A program made the position numbers and the translations under genes. Under the pieces are notes generated by a model, which worked only from the letters and a program-made list of their open reading frames with translations, did no database searches and had not been told where the DNA came from. Below, piece after piece: positions 36,901-46,700 of a DNA stretch of 64,000 bases (position 1 is its first letter; each line of letters begins with the position of its first letter). Source of the DNA: Collybia mongolica (Eukaryota > Basidiomycota > Agaricomycetes > Agaricales > Clitocybaceae); contig JAAXNY010000008.1 of NCBI GenBank assembly GCA_013420905.1, positions 1,178,001-1,242,000 on the forward strand, given 5' to 3'.

Positions 36901-37363
36901 GACTTTGCACAACAAATGAAGAAGGCACAAGAGGAGGCCCAAGCTGCATTGAAAAAGGCAGCAGAAGACATGTCCAGGTTCTACAATGCAAAATGTCAGG
37001 AGGCACCCAATTATCCAATTGGCCAAAAGGTGTGGTTGGATGCTGAAGACCTTTGGACAAACTGACCTTCAAAGAAACTTGATGATAAATGCTTGGGCCC
37101 CTTTGAAATTCTGGAGAAGGTTGGATCCCATGCTTACAAACTCAAACTCCCTGCAACATGGAAGGTTCACCCTGTATTTAATGTGGTAAAATTAAAACCC
37201 CACATTGCAGACAATATTCCTGGAAAAGTTCCAGAGATAATCAAACCACCAGTACTCATCGAAGACAAAGAAGAATATGAGATTGAGAAGATCTTAGATT
37301 CCAAAATGATCCAGAAATGCCTCTACTACCTTGTCAAGTGGAAAGGGTATCCACATGAAGAGA
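33930..37363 (+). pseudogene. pol remnant (protease, reverse transcriptase, RNase H, integrase, chromodomain start)
   Basis: The protease active-site region (ALLDCGATG) is at about 33990. Reverse transcriptase lies at about 34560-35300, with SPMASPFFFVKKKNGKL, an LDVRWGYNN-like motif, FGLTNSPATFQ and YIDG at about 35095-35106 where active enzymes have Y-x-DD. RNase H follows (LECDSSDFATGAVV, FLSKSLNEVE). Integrase has an HHCC zinc site (HHSTPIPGH ... CSYQAC, about 36188-36312), then DISTDMIVGLP and HPQTDGQTE. The chromodomain stops after WKGYPHEEN where the inverted repeat begins. Stops include TGA at 34021-34023, 35642-35644, 36694-36696 and 37063-37065. The altered YIDG and these stops make it inactive. 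Confidence 0.85.
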
Positions 37364-37364
37364 A

Positions 37365-37720
37365 TGTCAGCAATGCAACAATAACAGTCACTGCAGGATA
37401 TCAGAGAATATAAGAGGAGAGAGGGCACAAGAGATAGAGAATTGAGAAGACCTGTCTGTATTGCAGAGAATAGACAAGATCAAGACTACAGAACAAGTAG
37501 CTAGAGGTGCAGTATATATACAACTACCTAAGGGGGACCAGAGTAGAATAAATATGGAGAGAGGTAAACCAAACATAACCAGGGTAGTGTACAGCATCAA
37601 TCAAATGATGAAATGGAATGATGGGAATGATGGGAGAATTGTAGCTACTGGGGATAGATGAATTAACAGCCAATCCCACTAGATAAAAGATAAGATAAGA
37701 TCAAAAAAAGCCGGAGATAA
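37365..37720 (-). repeat. Right arm of the inverted repeat, truncating the chromodomain
   Basis: Reverse-complement copy of 30763-31116, starting TGTCAGCAATGCAAC directly after the chromodomain fragment. Differences between the arms are modest and spread throughout. The two arms could pair into a stem of about 350 bp with the coding region as the loop. Confidence 0.8.
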
Positions 37721-37759
37721 AATGATATATTCCCATCTTATCTCTGTCTTTTTGATCTT

Positions 37760-38606
37760 GATTACCTACTCCATATTCATAATACAAGTAAACAAATGAC
37801 AAATTTGGAGAGATTTTGTGACCCACCAATATTTCATGCTTTTGGGAGCACATTCTCATGAGATAAGACATGTCAAGCTAGAGGAAATTAAAGGACAGTA
37901 TATGTGAAGAGTTCCCATCTTGTTTTGAGCTCCATAGAGCACTGCATCAATGGGGATTCAATTATTTTCCATGAGGGTATAGTTTTGAGCTGAGTTTTAA
38001 ATAACATATTTCCATATTCAACTCATTGCTGGTTAGACTTGGTATGTAATTTAGTGACTTGATGCATCTTGGCTATCTAAATTTCAGACCACAGGCAAGG
38101 TAACAGACAATGGTGTACCATTGCTAATATCTTCCTTGGCCACAATACAGCTTAAATCTTGAAAAAATTGAGGGAATCCAAAAATCTGCTACAAATGGGG
38201 AGGGGCAATGATTACCTACTCCACATTCATAATACAAGTAAACAAATGTCAAATTTGGAGAGATTTTGTGACCCACCAAATTTTTATGCTTTTGGGAGCA
38301 CATCCTCATGAGATAAAACATGTCAGGCTAGTGAAAATTGAAGGGCCATATATGTAAAGAGCTCCCATCTTGTTTTGAGCTCCATAGAGCAGTGCATTAA
38401 TGAGAATTAAATTATTTACCATGAGGGTATAGTTTTGAGCTGAGTTTCAAATAACATGTTTCCATATTTGGCTCACTTCTGATTAGATTTGGTGTGTAAT
38501 TTAGTGACTTGACGCATCTTGGCTATCTAAATTTCAGACCACAGGCAAGGTAACAGACAATAGTACTGTGCCATTGCTGACATCTTCCTTGGCCACAATA
38601 TGGCTT
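37760..38606 (+). repeat. Tandem duplication, unit about 450 bp
   Basis: The segment beginning ATTACCTACTCCA at 37761 recurs at 38211 with the same order of words (GGAGAGATTTTGTGACCCACC, GAGGGTATAGTTTTGAGCTGAG, CCACAGGCAAGGTAACAGACAA). The two copies are about 400 bp long, offset by 450 bp, and differ by scattered substitutions. No coding sequence is seen. Confidence 0.85.
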
Positions 38607-38759
38607 AACTTCCTTAATCAATACTACATGAAATTTCAGGGGCAAGAGGGTCTTTGTGGTGGATTCTTTGATTTTTTGATTTTCTGCTTCACAGGTCTGA
38701 AAAACATATGTAATTTTGATGCATCTTGATAAATATGAGGAAATCCAAAAATCTGCCAC

Positions 38760-39094
38760 AAAGACCCTCTCCGAGCTGATTTTTTGAGCAACTTTTGTCA
38801 TTAGACCAATCCATTATCTTCAGTTTCTGAGCCACCAGTGATGTGGGTCATCAAATGGCACTTTTCCAGGCCAGACAAATAATTATAAACAAATAAAAAA
38901 TAACCAGCAATTGCCCCTCCCCACTACAAAGACCCTCTCTGGGCTGATATTTTGAACAACTTTTACTATTAGGCCAATTCATTATCTTCAGTTTCTGAGC
39001 CACCAGTGATGTGGGCTATCAAATGGTGCTTTTCCAGGCTGGACAAATAACTATAAACAAATCAAAAATAACCAGCAATCACCCCTCCCCACTC
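38760..39094 (+). repeat. Tandem duplication, unit 168 bp
   Basis: The segment starting AAAGACCCTCTC at 38760 is repeated at 38928. Shared words include TTCAGTTTCTGAGCCACCAG and AATAACCAGCAAT. A reverse copy of its start, AGAGGGTCTTTGTGG, lies just upstream at about 38646-38660. No coding sequence is seen. Confidence 0.85.
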
Positions 39095-39395
39095 ATACAT
39101 AGGCATGATGACAATTGGTCTTCTGTGACTTATCTACACTAGGTGTTGTGAGATGACTACTGGCATTTTTCTGCTTATTCTGGATAGATGCAGGTTATGT
39201 GACTTGCAAGGAAACTTGTTAGTGACTCCTTTTAATACTAGGTTTCTGCACTATGTCCTACCTTAAAGGCAGTTGGGAATAGTAGATTTACTTGCTGGAG
39301 TTTTTCACAATAAATGAAAGGGTAGATAACTGTAGCATACAACTGATGCATATGTATAGTATGGAAGCCAGCTGTTCCTCAACAGGACCACACTG

Positions 39396-39403
39396 GTAAT
39401 ACA
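39396..39403. repeat. Left 8-bp target-site duplication of the hAT element
   Basis: GTAATACA, repeated exactly at 43197-43204 on the other side of the element. Confidence 0.9.
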
Positions 39404-39640
39404 TAGTGTTTGAGAGTCCGGTTCGGTCCGGTTTTTTAGGATAATCTCGAGTCAACCAATACTGCAACCGGTCCTATATAACCACGAGATGCCACAAAAA
39501 CCGGACCGGACCAACATCAACCAGTTGATATTGGTTCAGTTAAAGCCATAAAACCGGTTAACGGCAGTCCCAACCGAGACCAGTTCACAACCAGTTTGGA
39601 CCAGTCAAATGTCCAGTTGAGACCGGTTAGCATTCATCCT
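39404..39640. repeat. Left subterminal CCGGTT-type repeat cluster of the hAT element
   Basis: Words such as CCGGTT, ACCGGT and ACCAGTT recur on both strands many times in about 230 bases (for example 39418-39434, 39468-39475, 39500-39508, 39554-39560). A similar cluster lies at about 43020-43180. In hAT elements such subterminal repeats are transposase binding sites; that role is inferred here. Confidence 0.7.
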
Positions 39641-42600
39641 CAAGGTTGTTGGCCATGAGCATGTCTTGATACAGGTCCGTGTCAACCTCTTCAACAAGTC
39701 CAGAGTTCCAAGCTGCAAGATCGGCAATGTTTTGACGCCATGCAAATTTCATGAGCTGCAACTCTTCAAACCTCTTTGCACCCAAATGCGCGCGTTGATC
39801 ATCAGCAACTTGTTTGCTGGAAGAGAACAGCCTCTCACAAGGGACAGAGGATGCCTGTGCAGGAAGGATATTGATCACAATCCGAGCAAGTGTTGGATAG
39901 ATGTCACAATGATCCTGCCACCATGTGACAACGTCAGTATCCTTTGAGACATCGGCTGGCATGTCCTTCAGGTATCGCCGTAATTCAGGTTGCCAGCCTT
40001 CTTCGTCATCCTTTGTTACAAGTGAAAGGCGATGCCAATCGTATTCGGACAAGATGGATCCGTTGTGGGCGGTGGTAGGAGTTACACTGTTGGGTGTAGT
40101 TACTGGAATTGGCTCTGTCCTTGGCTGACTCTTCCAATACTCCTCCATCTACCACGAACTGGGGAGTGAGCACTTGAACCAGCCAGATAGACATTACTGA
40201 CCTTATCCTCAAGGACCTTCTCCCCCTCATCTTGCCAATTCTTCACATGTCTGTTACCAGCAGCCCATTCTTCCTCTTGTTCCTTCACTCCACCCCAAGC
40301 CAGCCCAATATACGCAAGCTTGTAGTACGGGTGAAGAGCTATAGGTCGTGTTTTTGAGCCTGAATGCAATGGAAGTGATTCTGAACTTACCCAAGGCAAG
40401 AAGAAAACTCGGCTTCCTGTCGAAGCGGGAGTAGTACTTCTGAAGCTTCTCCAGGCCGTTGTTGATTGCATCCCTGTATTTGGCGAAGCGAACGTGGTTG
40501 TGTTTTGCCTCCCATGCAGTTTGCAGTTCTTCAATTGCAGGGAGGGCACGCCAGAGTGTTGGGAGTCGTTCGGATGAGAAATGGTGTTGTACCTTCTTAG
40601 AATCCTAGCACGTCGTGTAAGCGCAGCCACACAGCATAGTGACCGGTACAAACAAAGACGACATACTGTCAGGATATCTTTTACGTCCCTCACTCACTCC
40701 CAATCGTCATCTGACAGCTGAAACGCACTCCACAGGATCTTTTTCGCGATTCGGCCATTGGTGCAAACTGTGGTAATCGGCCCAAACAAAGCATTGGCCA
40801 AGACGAGGAAAAGATTGATGGGCTTGAAATGTTGATGTCAATATGTATCCCCAAAGGTGCAGAGACGGCTCACCTGGCGTAGGCGATAGGAACGCTCTAG
40901 CATACCGTGAGCCGTACCCCATCTAATGTTGCTGTGGAGGGGGATTTTGAGGGGTTTGTTGATCTTGCACTGAATTTGCAAGTTCTCAAAATATTCAATA
41001 CGTTGACCAGAGGCCTGAATCTATTAACAAGGGTAAGCATTGAACCAAATCATAACCAATATGGAACGCACCTTGATAGCAATTGTTCGAACGGCTGCAA
41101 TCACATCAAGTGATCTGCCAAGGACACGGTTACCAGGTAAGTCCAGATCATATTCCCAGATTGCCGTTTGATTCTCCACTGCGGCTAGTTTCGTAATATG
41201 GCCCATCACAGCCACGTTCGCAAGGTTCACCACATGTTCAAGGCAGCTGACACGATCATCAGGTATGTTGTGCTCAAAATAGGAATAGAAAAACTTACAG
41301 TAATTGGTTTTCACCAGCATCCCAATGCTCGTATCCTTGTGTATCGTGGACAGTCTCAATGGTGGCACAGCTGGTGTTATTGTTGGAAGTGTTGTCCAAT
41401 GTTATGGTGAATAGCTGTGCATGTTTCAGTTATCTTATCAAATAGTAATCTAATCATCAATCACCTTCGACTTATCTGGGGTTGTGATACCCACACGGTC
41501 ACACAACCCAACAAAGTACCGCCCAAGGTTCAAACCACTGTGATCTCCTGAAATACCCTGAAATCCAACAACCTCTGACCGCAAACGCCATTTCTGCTCT
41601 TTTACCTCGATCCAGTGCGCCGTCATTCCTAGAAACAATCCCTTTGTATTGTCGGCCGTCCATCCATCGGCGGTGGTTGAGACTTTCCCTGGTGCTGCCT
41701 GTTGAAGGTTTGGTGAGTACGAGATGGACTACAATGGTGTACAACTGACAAGAATATCCTTTTTCAAACCTTGCAGCCATTCGACGCACTCATTGTGGAG
41801 GTGCACCTTCATGTCATATGTGCTCGGCAGATCTGGACAGGTTGCTCGTGGCCTCATTGCAACGAGGCAGTTCCGAAACAACGCCTTGTCGGCCACCGCC
41901 AGTGCCTAACAACGAGGTTAGTGTTACCTCTCGTTCTGTTTTGTAAAGCTTACCTGGTCATCACAGGCAATAAACTTCGTGACGGCATGCAATACACCCT
42001 CACACGTGAACTCCCTTGGTCCCTGCACCTTTTCGACAACCCCATCGAGTTTCGCTTGAATCTTTCCCTTTGGGTTGTTCTTCTTTCGCTGCATTTTGTT
42101 CCAGATCGGTCAAGGGATAGTGAAGTGATTTTCGGGTATGTTTTTATCCTTGCAAAGCTCTTGGTAACGCTCATAGTACTGGTGGATATGCGATCAACAG
42201 GTCGAGTTTCCACCAGTGTAGAAAGTTTTTCGGAGCCCTCCTTTCTTCAGAACCTGTCCGTCAACCCTATGATGTTGTAAGTATCCTTGTCATATTCTCT
42301 CCGTTGCAGAAAACTAAGGCTTACTTGCACAGCATGCACCATCTTCCTTGAACGGTCTCGGTCTTGCTTCCCTTCTTGAACGTGACAACGACAATGTCTG
42401 AAAAGATTGTCAAGAGGTCCTTTGTGCTATCCTTTCTCACGTTCTTCATTGACCCTATCTCGATCTCATGCTGCTTGTCCCCATTGTTTTCCTGCCATTG
42501 GTGAGTATCGATTTTAGTGGTCATGAACATATGAATGCACCTCATCACTTTCTTCTTCACTGGGTTGGCCACCAACAGGAACACTATCATCATCAACTAC

Positions 42601-42834
42601 CTCAATCTCCGACTCCTGGCTCTCAACAACTTCCTCATCAGGCTCTAGTGAAGGTTTTATCCGTTTACAACAATGGGTCTTCAGTACCTCTTCATCAGAA
42701 CTGTCGCCATCATCTTCGGTTTCATCAGGGGCGTGCCGCTTGTGGCTACCTGCTTTTGGAGCTTGTGCCTTGGTTTTCCCCTTGTTGGACCTCGTGGCAG
42801 GTTCTTTCCTCGTTTTGGCCTTGGGCTTCGCCAT
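39627..42834 (-). pseudogene. hAT transposase with three premature TGA codons
   Basis: The start codon is at 42834 (MAKPKAKTRKEPATRSNKGK). The first exons are 42834-42541 and 42491-42325, then about ten more with GT-AG borders down to 39627. A BED-type zinc-finger region (RWCMLC, exon 2) is followed by the RNase H-like catalytic core (TADGWTADNTKG, FLGMTAHWIEVKE, LDNTSNNNT, CLEHVVNLANV, HSNIRWGTAHGMLERSYRLR). The C-terminal dimerisation domain has LARIVINILPAQASSVPCERLFSSSKQV. Reading the exons in the conserved frame meets TGA at 42196-42194, 42112-42110 and 40696-40694. The family, as I remember it, mostly has Arg at these sites. Everything else looks intact, so inactivation seems recent. 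Confidence 0.85.
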
Positions 42835-43196
42835 GTTGAGAGAGTGAGTATGCTGCAGATGCAGGTGTGTGCCAGCAGCATTGTTTGTTCGTATAATATC
42901 TGTGATCTCATGCCCCATTGCTTGGTTATGAATTCCACAAGTTTCAGTCTTTTGTGTATCTGCATCAACATATATATGTAACTGTGCGACAACTACTGAA
43001 TGGATTGTAGCAGTGGTCTGAACCAGTCATAACCGGTATGTTTCCGGTTAATATATTAGCTTGAGATTGTGTAACTGGCAACCGACAAACTGTCGATCCT
43101 ACCATAACTGCAACCGACAGTCCGGTTGATGTCAGTTGCAGTTCGGTTCGGTCAACGGTTATTTTTCGGTCATATGGACCGAACTCTCAAACACTA

Positions 43197-43797
43197 GTAA
43201 TACACCACCTCCTAACCCTGTGACATGTTTGTGACTAACTTGGCTTAAAGCTCGGATAATATTCCAGGTTACATTAACAAAACCTAACCTCAGCCTGACC
43301 TCAACTAACCTGGTTCCCAAGTGGGGCCTAAAGTGGCAGGAATGGTTAGAAGATAGTTTCCACACCCTAGGAATAACTTGTACATAGCTTAAACCCAACA
43401 GAATGCTGGAATACATTGGTACAATATTTCATGATATTTGACAATTCTACAGGTCCTCTCACCTAGTACATACCCCTCCATAATCCATAGCTGGGGGTGG
43501 TACAAGAGGGGTATGGTTAAAGAGGGAGTCAACTGTGAGTACATGCAAGTGGTTAGATGACACCCAAGTATAATGTAGAATTTGACCCTGAAATTCCCTG
43601 ACACATACCAAGGCTTGCTCCATAATAGTCAGTCTAACGAGAAGTACATAAAATTACATACTGGTCTCATGTTAATCCTTTCTTGAAGACGGGATTATAA
43701 AGAGGAACCATCCGATTAATAACAACAAATGACAGTCAAGAACAACACAGCATTAGAGTACGTATTACGTGTAGGTACAGTGGGGAAGACCAGACAA
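43197..43797. other. Right target-site duplication and spacer to clathrin heavy chain
   Basis: GTAATACA at 43197-43204 is the right target duplication. The remainder is AT-rich, has few CpGs and continues the repeat-rich landscape up to the 3' end of the clathrin gene. No gene is seen. Confidence 0.6.
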
Positions 43798-46700
43798 TCA
43801 GTAACCACCAAATCCAGTCATCATCTATAAGAGCAGATATATCGTTAGGTATATAATAGGACAAAGACAATTATTGGGGACTTACAGGAGGCATTCCGTT
43901 CATTGGAGGGGCTTGGCCAACGAATCTGAAATGCTTGGATTAGATGAGATACGGTTGTGAGTAAGATCACGCACCCGTTTGTCAACAGTAGCGTACTCCC
44001 AAACCCTCCAGGATTGATGATGGGAGCTTCTGATTCTACTTGTTCCTTTTGTGCTTCCTTCTTCGAGCGTTCCTTCACCTCCTTTTCCAGCTGTGCCAAC
44101 TAATATAAATATGATCAATAAGCATGATATTTCGGATTCTGCGGGGTGTTAACATACCTTGTCTACCAGCGTCCGCTGCACTTGTATCCGGTATGGCATA
44201 TAGAAGTCGTTCAGCCCATGTTGCCATGATAACTCTTCAACAACGTCAGAGCGGAGGAGATCGAAGCAGATGTAAAGCAAAGCTGCGAAACATTCCTTGT
44301 TGCCGATGTCGACGAAATACGAGAGGAGCTCCTCGGCGACTTCCGTTGAAGCGGAGGTGGCGGCGGTAATCATGGCATCTTTGAACAGACGGTCCTGTTT
44401 TGACAAAGATATCGACTCCTCCCAGCGCTTGTTTTTCTGAAGGAAAGGTAAAAACGATGAAGATAAGGAAACAATGACATTTCATATGTACCTTGTAGAG
44501 ATGAGCAGCAAGTCTGCGGAATTCCAGGAGTTGATGATTCTCGAGGCGCTGAGCAAGGCTAATGTTATTAAAGTTGTCGAAGCTGTCAATTGAGTCTCGT
44601 AGGGTCTTGTAATCTTCCTCTTCGATAAGTAGGTCGTTGTATGCATCGTTGACAGCCTCGATGTTTAACTGCATGTTTGTATTAGTAAGGTCATTACCAT
44701 ACCATAAAAGTCGTCCTACGTGTTGCACCGCAATCAGATATGATCGAATGAGAGGTATGTGGTCAATTTGACGGAATACGCGTACAACTCTGCTGTGATC
44801 GATGCGAGGGATCAAAACAGTTAAGAGGTCCGTCAGGAGTGTAGGTTGCTCTTGTAAATAGAACGTCAAAGCTTTGTAGTAACTAAAGAGGCATTGTTTG
44901 AACAAAGCTAGGCGTTGAAGGGAACGAAACTTACATTTCAACATTAGCAGCACGGACGATAACGTCCTTGAACTGATTATGTTCCCAAGCGTCTGCTGAA
45001 CGTTCGATCATAGCCAGCGCAGCATTGTCCTGGTGGTTGAGAATGTGGGCGACGGATGTGTGCAGTAGTGACATATACGTACAAATTCGTCATATTTGAT
45101 GTACAAGAAGACTAATTCGGGCCACAAGTGAGCCTTTTCTGTAGCTTTGATGACCTTGGGTATATGTTAGCGAGGAATCTTGGGAGCAGATGCTCAACCT
45201 TACTTTGGGGATGTTGATACGAGCAACAAACAACTTGAGGTGTTCCATCACTTCCCATCAGGAGTCAATGGGGGCTGGTGAGAAACGGACTGCTATACTC
45301 ACATTTCGCTGGCCTATACTTGCTCAACAAGATTGACAATTCCGTGAAAATACCCATATGAGCGCGCTCCAGGCTCAATCCAGCTTCCAATAGGCTAACA
45401 ACTTCCTCGAAGTGACCACGACGTTCATACATTTGAATCAAAGCGTTAAGTTCCTCCTAATTCGGGAAATGTGAAGAAAAATCTTTGTAACACAACGATA
45501 ATACTTACCGCGTGAACAATGATATTGAGACCACAAATTTGAGCCTGTGGTGGATCAGCAACGACTTTAAGAACATTATAATACACTTACCAAACGGAAT
45601 TCAGATTTTTCAATGCAAGCCGCATGAACCTGTTTCCAGACCCTATCGATACTTGTCAGTAGATCCTCTGGTATACCACAAATAAACATACTGTGTATTC
45701 CCAGCTTTCCTAGCACTCTCAACAGCGGCTTGGTTCTCACCCAAATAAATTAAGGTGGTTGCCAACCGAGCCCAATTAGAGATGCTGCTGAAGAGCAGCT
45801 TGGCAGCCTGGTAGAGTTCATCCTCGAAACATTTCTCTCCCACCTCAAGAATATCTGCCACATTGGTCATACCCAAGAAGTCCTCCATATCATGAAGGCG
45901 ATCAGTCTTAGCATACGCATACGCCAATTCCGTATCAATTTTCGGCTCGCGAAGAGATTTGCGAGCCATTTGGAGGAATCGCACAAGGTCGTCATGCTTG
46001 CCGGCATGATTCGAAATTTCAATGACCTCGGCAAAGTTGGCCGCATCTTCGGCCTTGATATATGAATCTGAAGGAGTAAACAGTCAGTCATGATGAAGAA
46101 AGAGCATAAATAAAACTTACCAATCGAATCCTTGATGCGCAGACCATCAAGTTGAGCCTTCGCAAGCCGGCTCCATACCTCGGGTTTGTCGACCTTGTTC
46201 GCAAAGTCAAGACCGCGATCGATCGACACGATGTGTTCGACGAGGACAGTGATCGCCATTGCATGTTGGTCATACTTTTTATAGATCGTTAAGGCTTCTT
46301 CGAATAGACCGTGATCCGTAGCAATCTTCGCGATTTCTCCAACATCATAATTTTGCAGTTTATTGATATATCCGACGACTTTGCCTTTGTCCGCGCGAAT
46401 AGCTGTTAGCAACAACAAGTTTTGGAGATTCTTGTTGTCACTGAAAGGAGAAGGCTCAATGATAATCTTCTCCAAAAGTTCGATAAGTTCGATGGGTAGG
46501 TCGGCCTGGAGGAAGGACTTGACAGTGATTGAGACATCATCAGGGTCTGTACACTCGGGAAGTGCAGTTGCAACAATCTGCGGAGAGAAAGTTAATAGCC
46601 ATAACTAATGATTTTCAATACTTCTTCACCTGGTCGATGAGTTGACGACGATGGACATTATCGTGGACGAGCACTTGAGCCCAAAGGTCCGGTTGACGAC

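Larger units (their letters stand above)
30763..37760 (+). mobile_element. Degenerate Ty3/gypsy (chromodomain type) retroelement with flanking inverted repeats
   Basis: Remnants of gag, protease, reverse transcriptase, RNase H, integrase and the start of a chromodomain appear in this order on the plus strand. That order (integrase after RNase H) and the chromodomain start (YYLVKWKGYPHEEN) place it in the Ty3/gypsy chromovirus group. Reading frames are broken by many stops and shifts. The coding part is bounded by a 355-bp repeat that is inverted on the right (30763-31116 and 37365-37720). A further 35-base piece of the left end of that repeat lies in direct orientation at about 37724-37759. 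The whole element is strongly depleted in CpG. It is an old, silenced copy. Confidence 0.85.
39404..43196 (-). mobile_element. hAT-family DNA transposon, 3793 bp, with terminal inverted repeats
   Basis: The left end begins TAGTGTTTGAGAGT followed by CCGGT; the reverse complement of the right end begins TAGTGTTTGAGAGT followed by TCGGT. An identical 8-bp duplication, GTAATACA, flanks both ends, the size made by hAT transposases. The element contains a multi-exon transposase on the minus strand ending in a hAT dimerisation domain. Both subterminal regions carry clusters of CCGGTT-like words. CpG sites are frequent inside the element although the surrounding DNA has almost none, so it arrived after the host region had lost its CpGs. 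Confidence 0.93.

Noticed and set aside
37760..39094. Possible CRISPR-like or satellite array
   Set aside because: Only two copies of each unit, with units of 450 and 168 bp and no short regular spacing.
42514..42992. Two overlapping frames at the 5' end of the hAT transposase as separate genes
   Set aside because: One is the true first exon (from 42834); the other is the same DNA read in a different frame.
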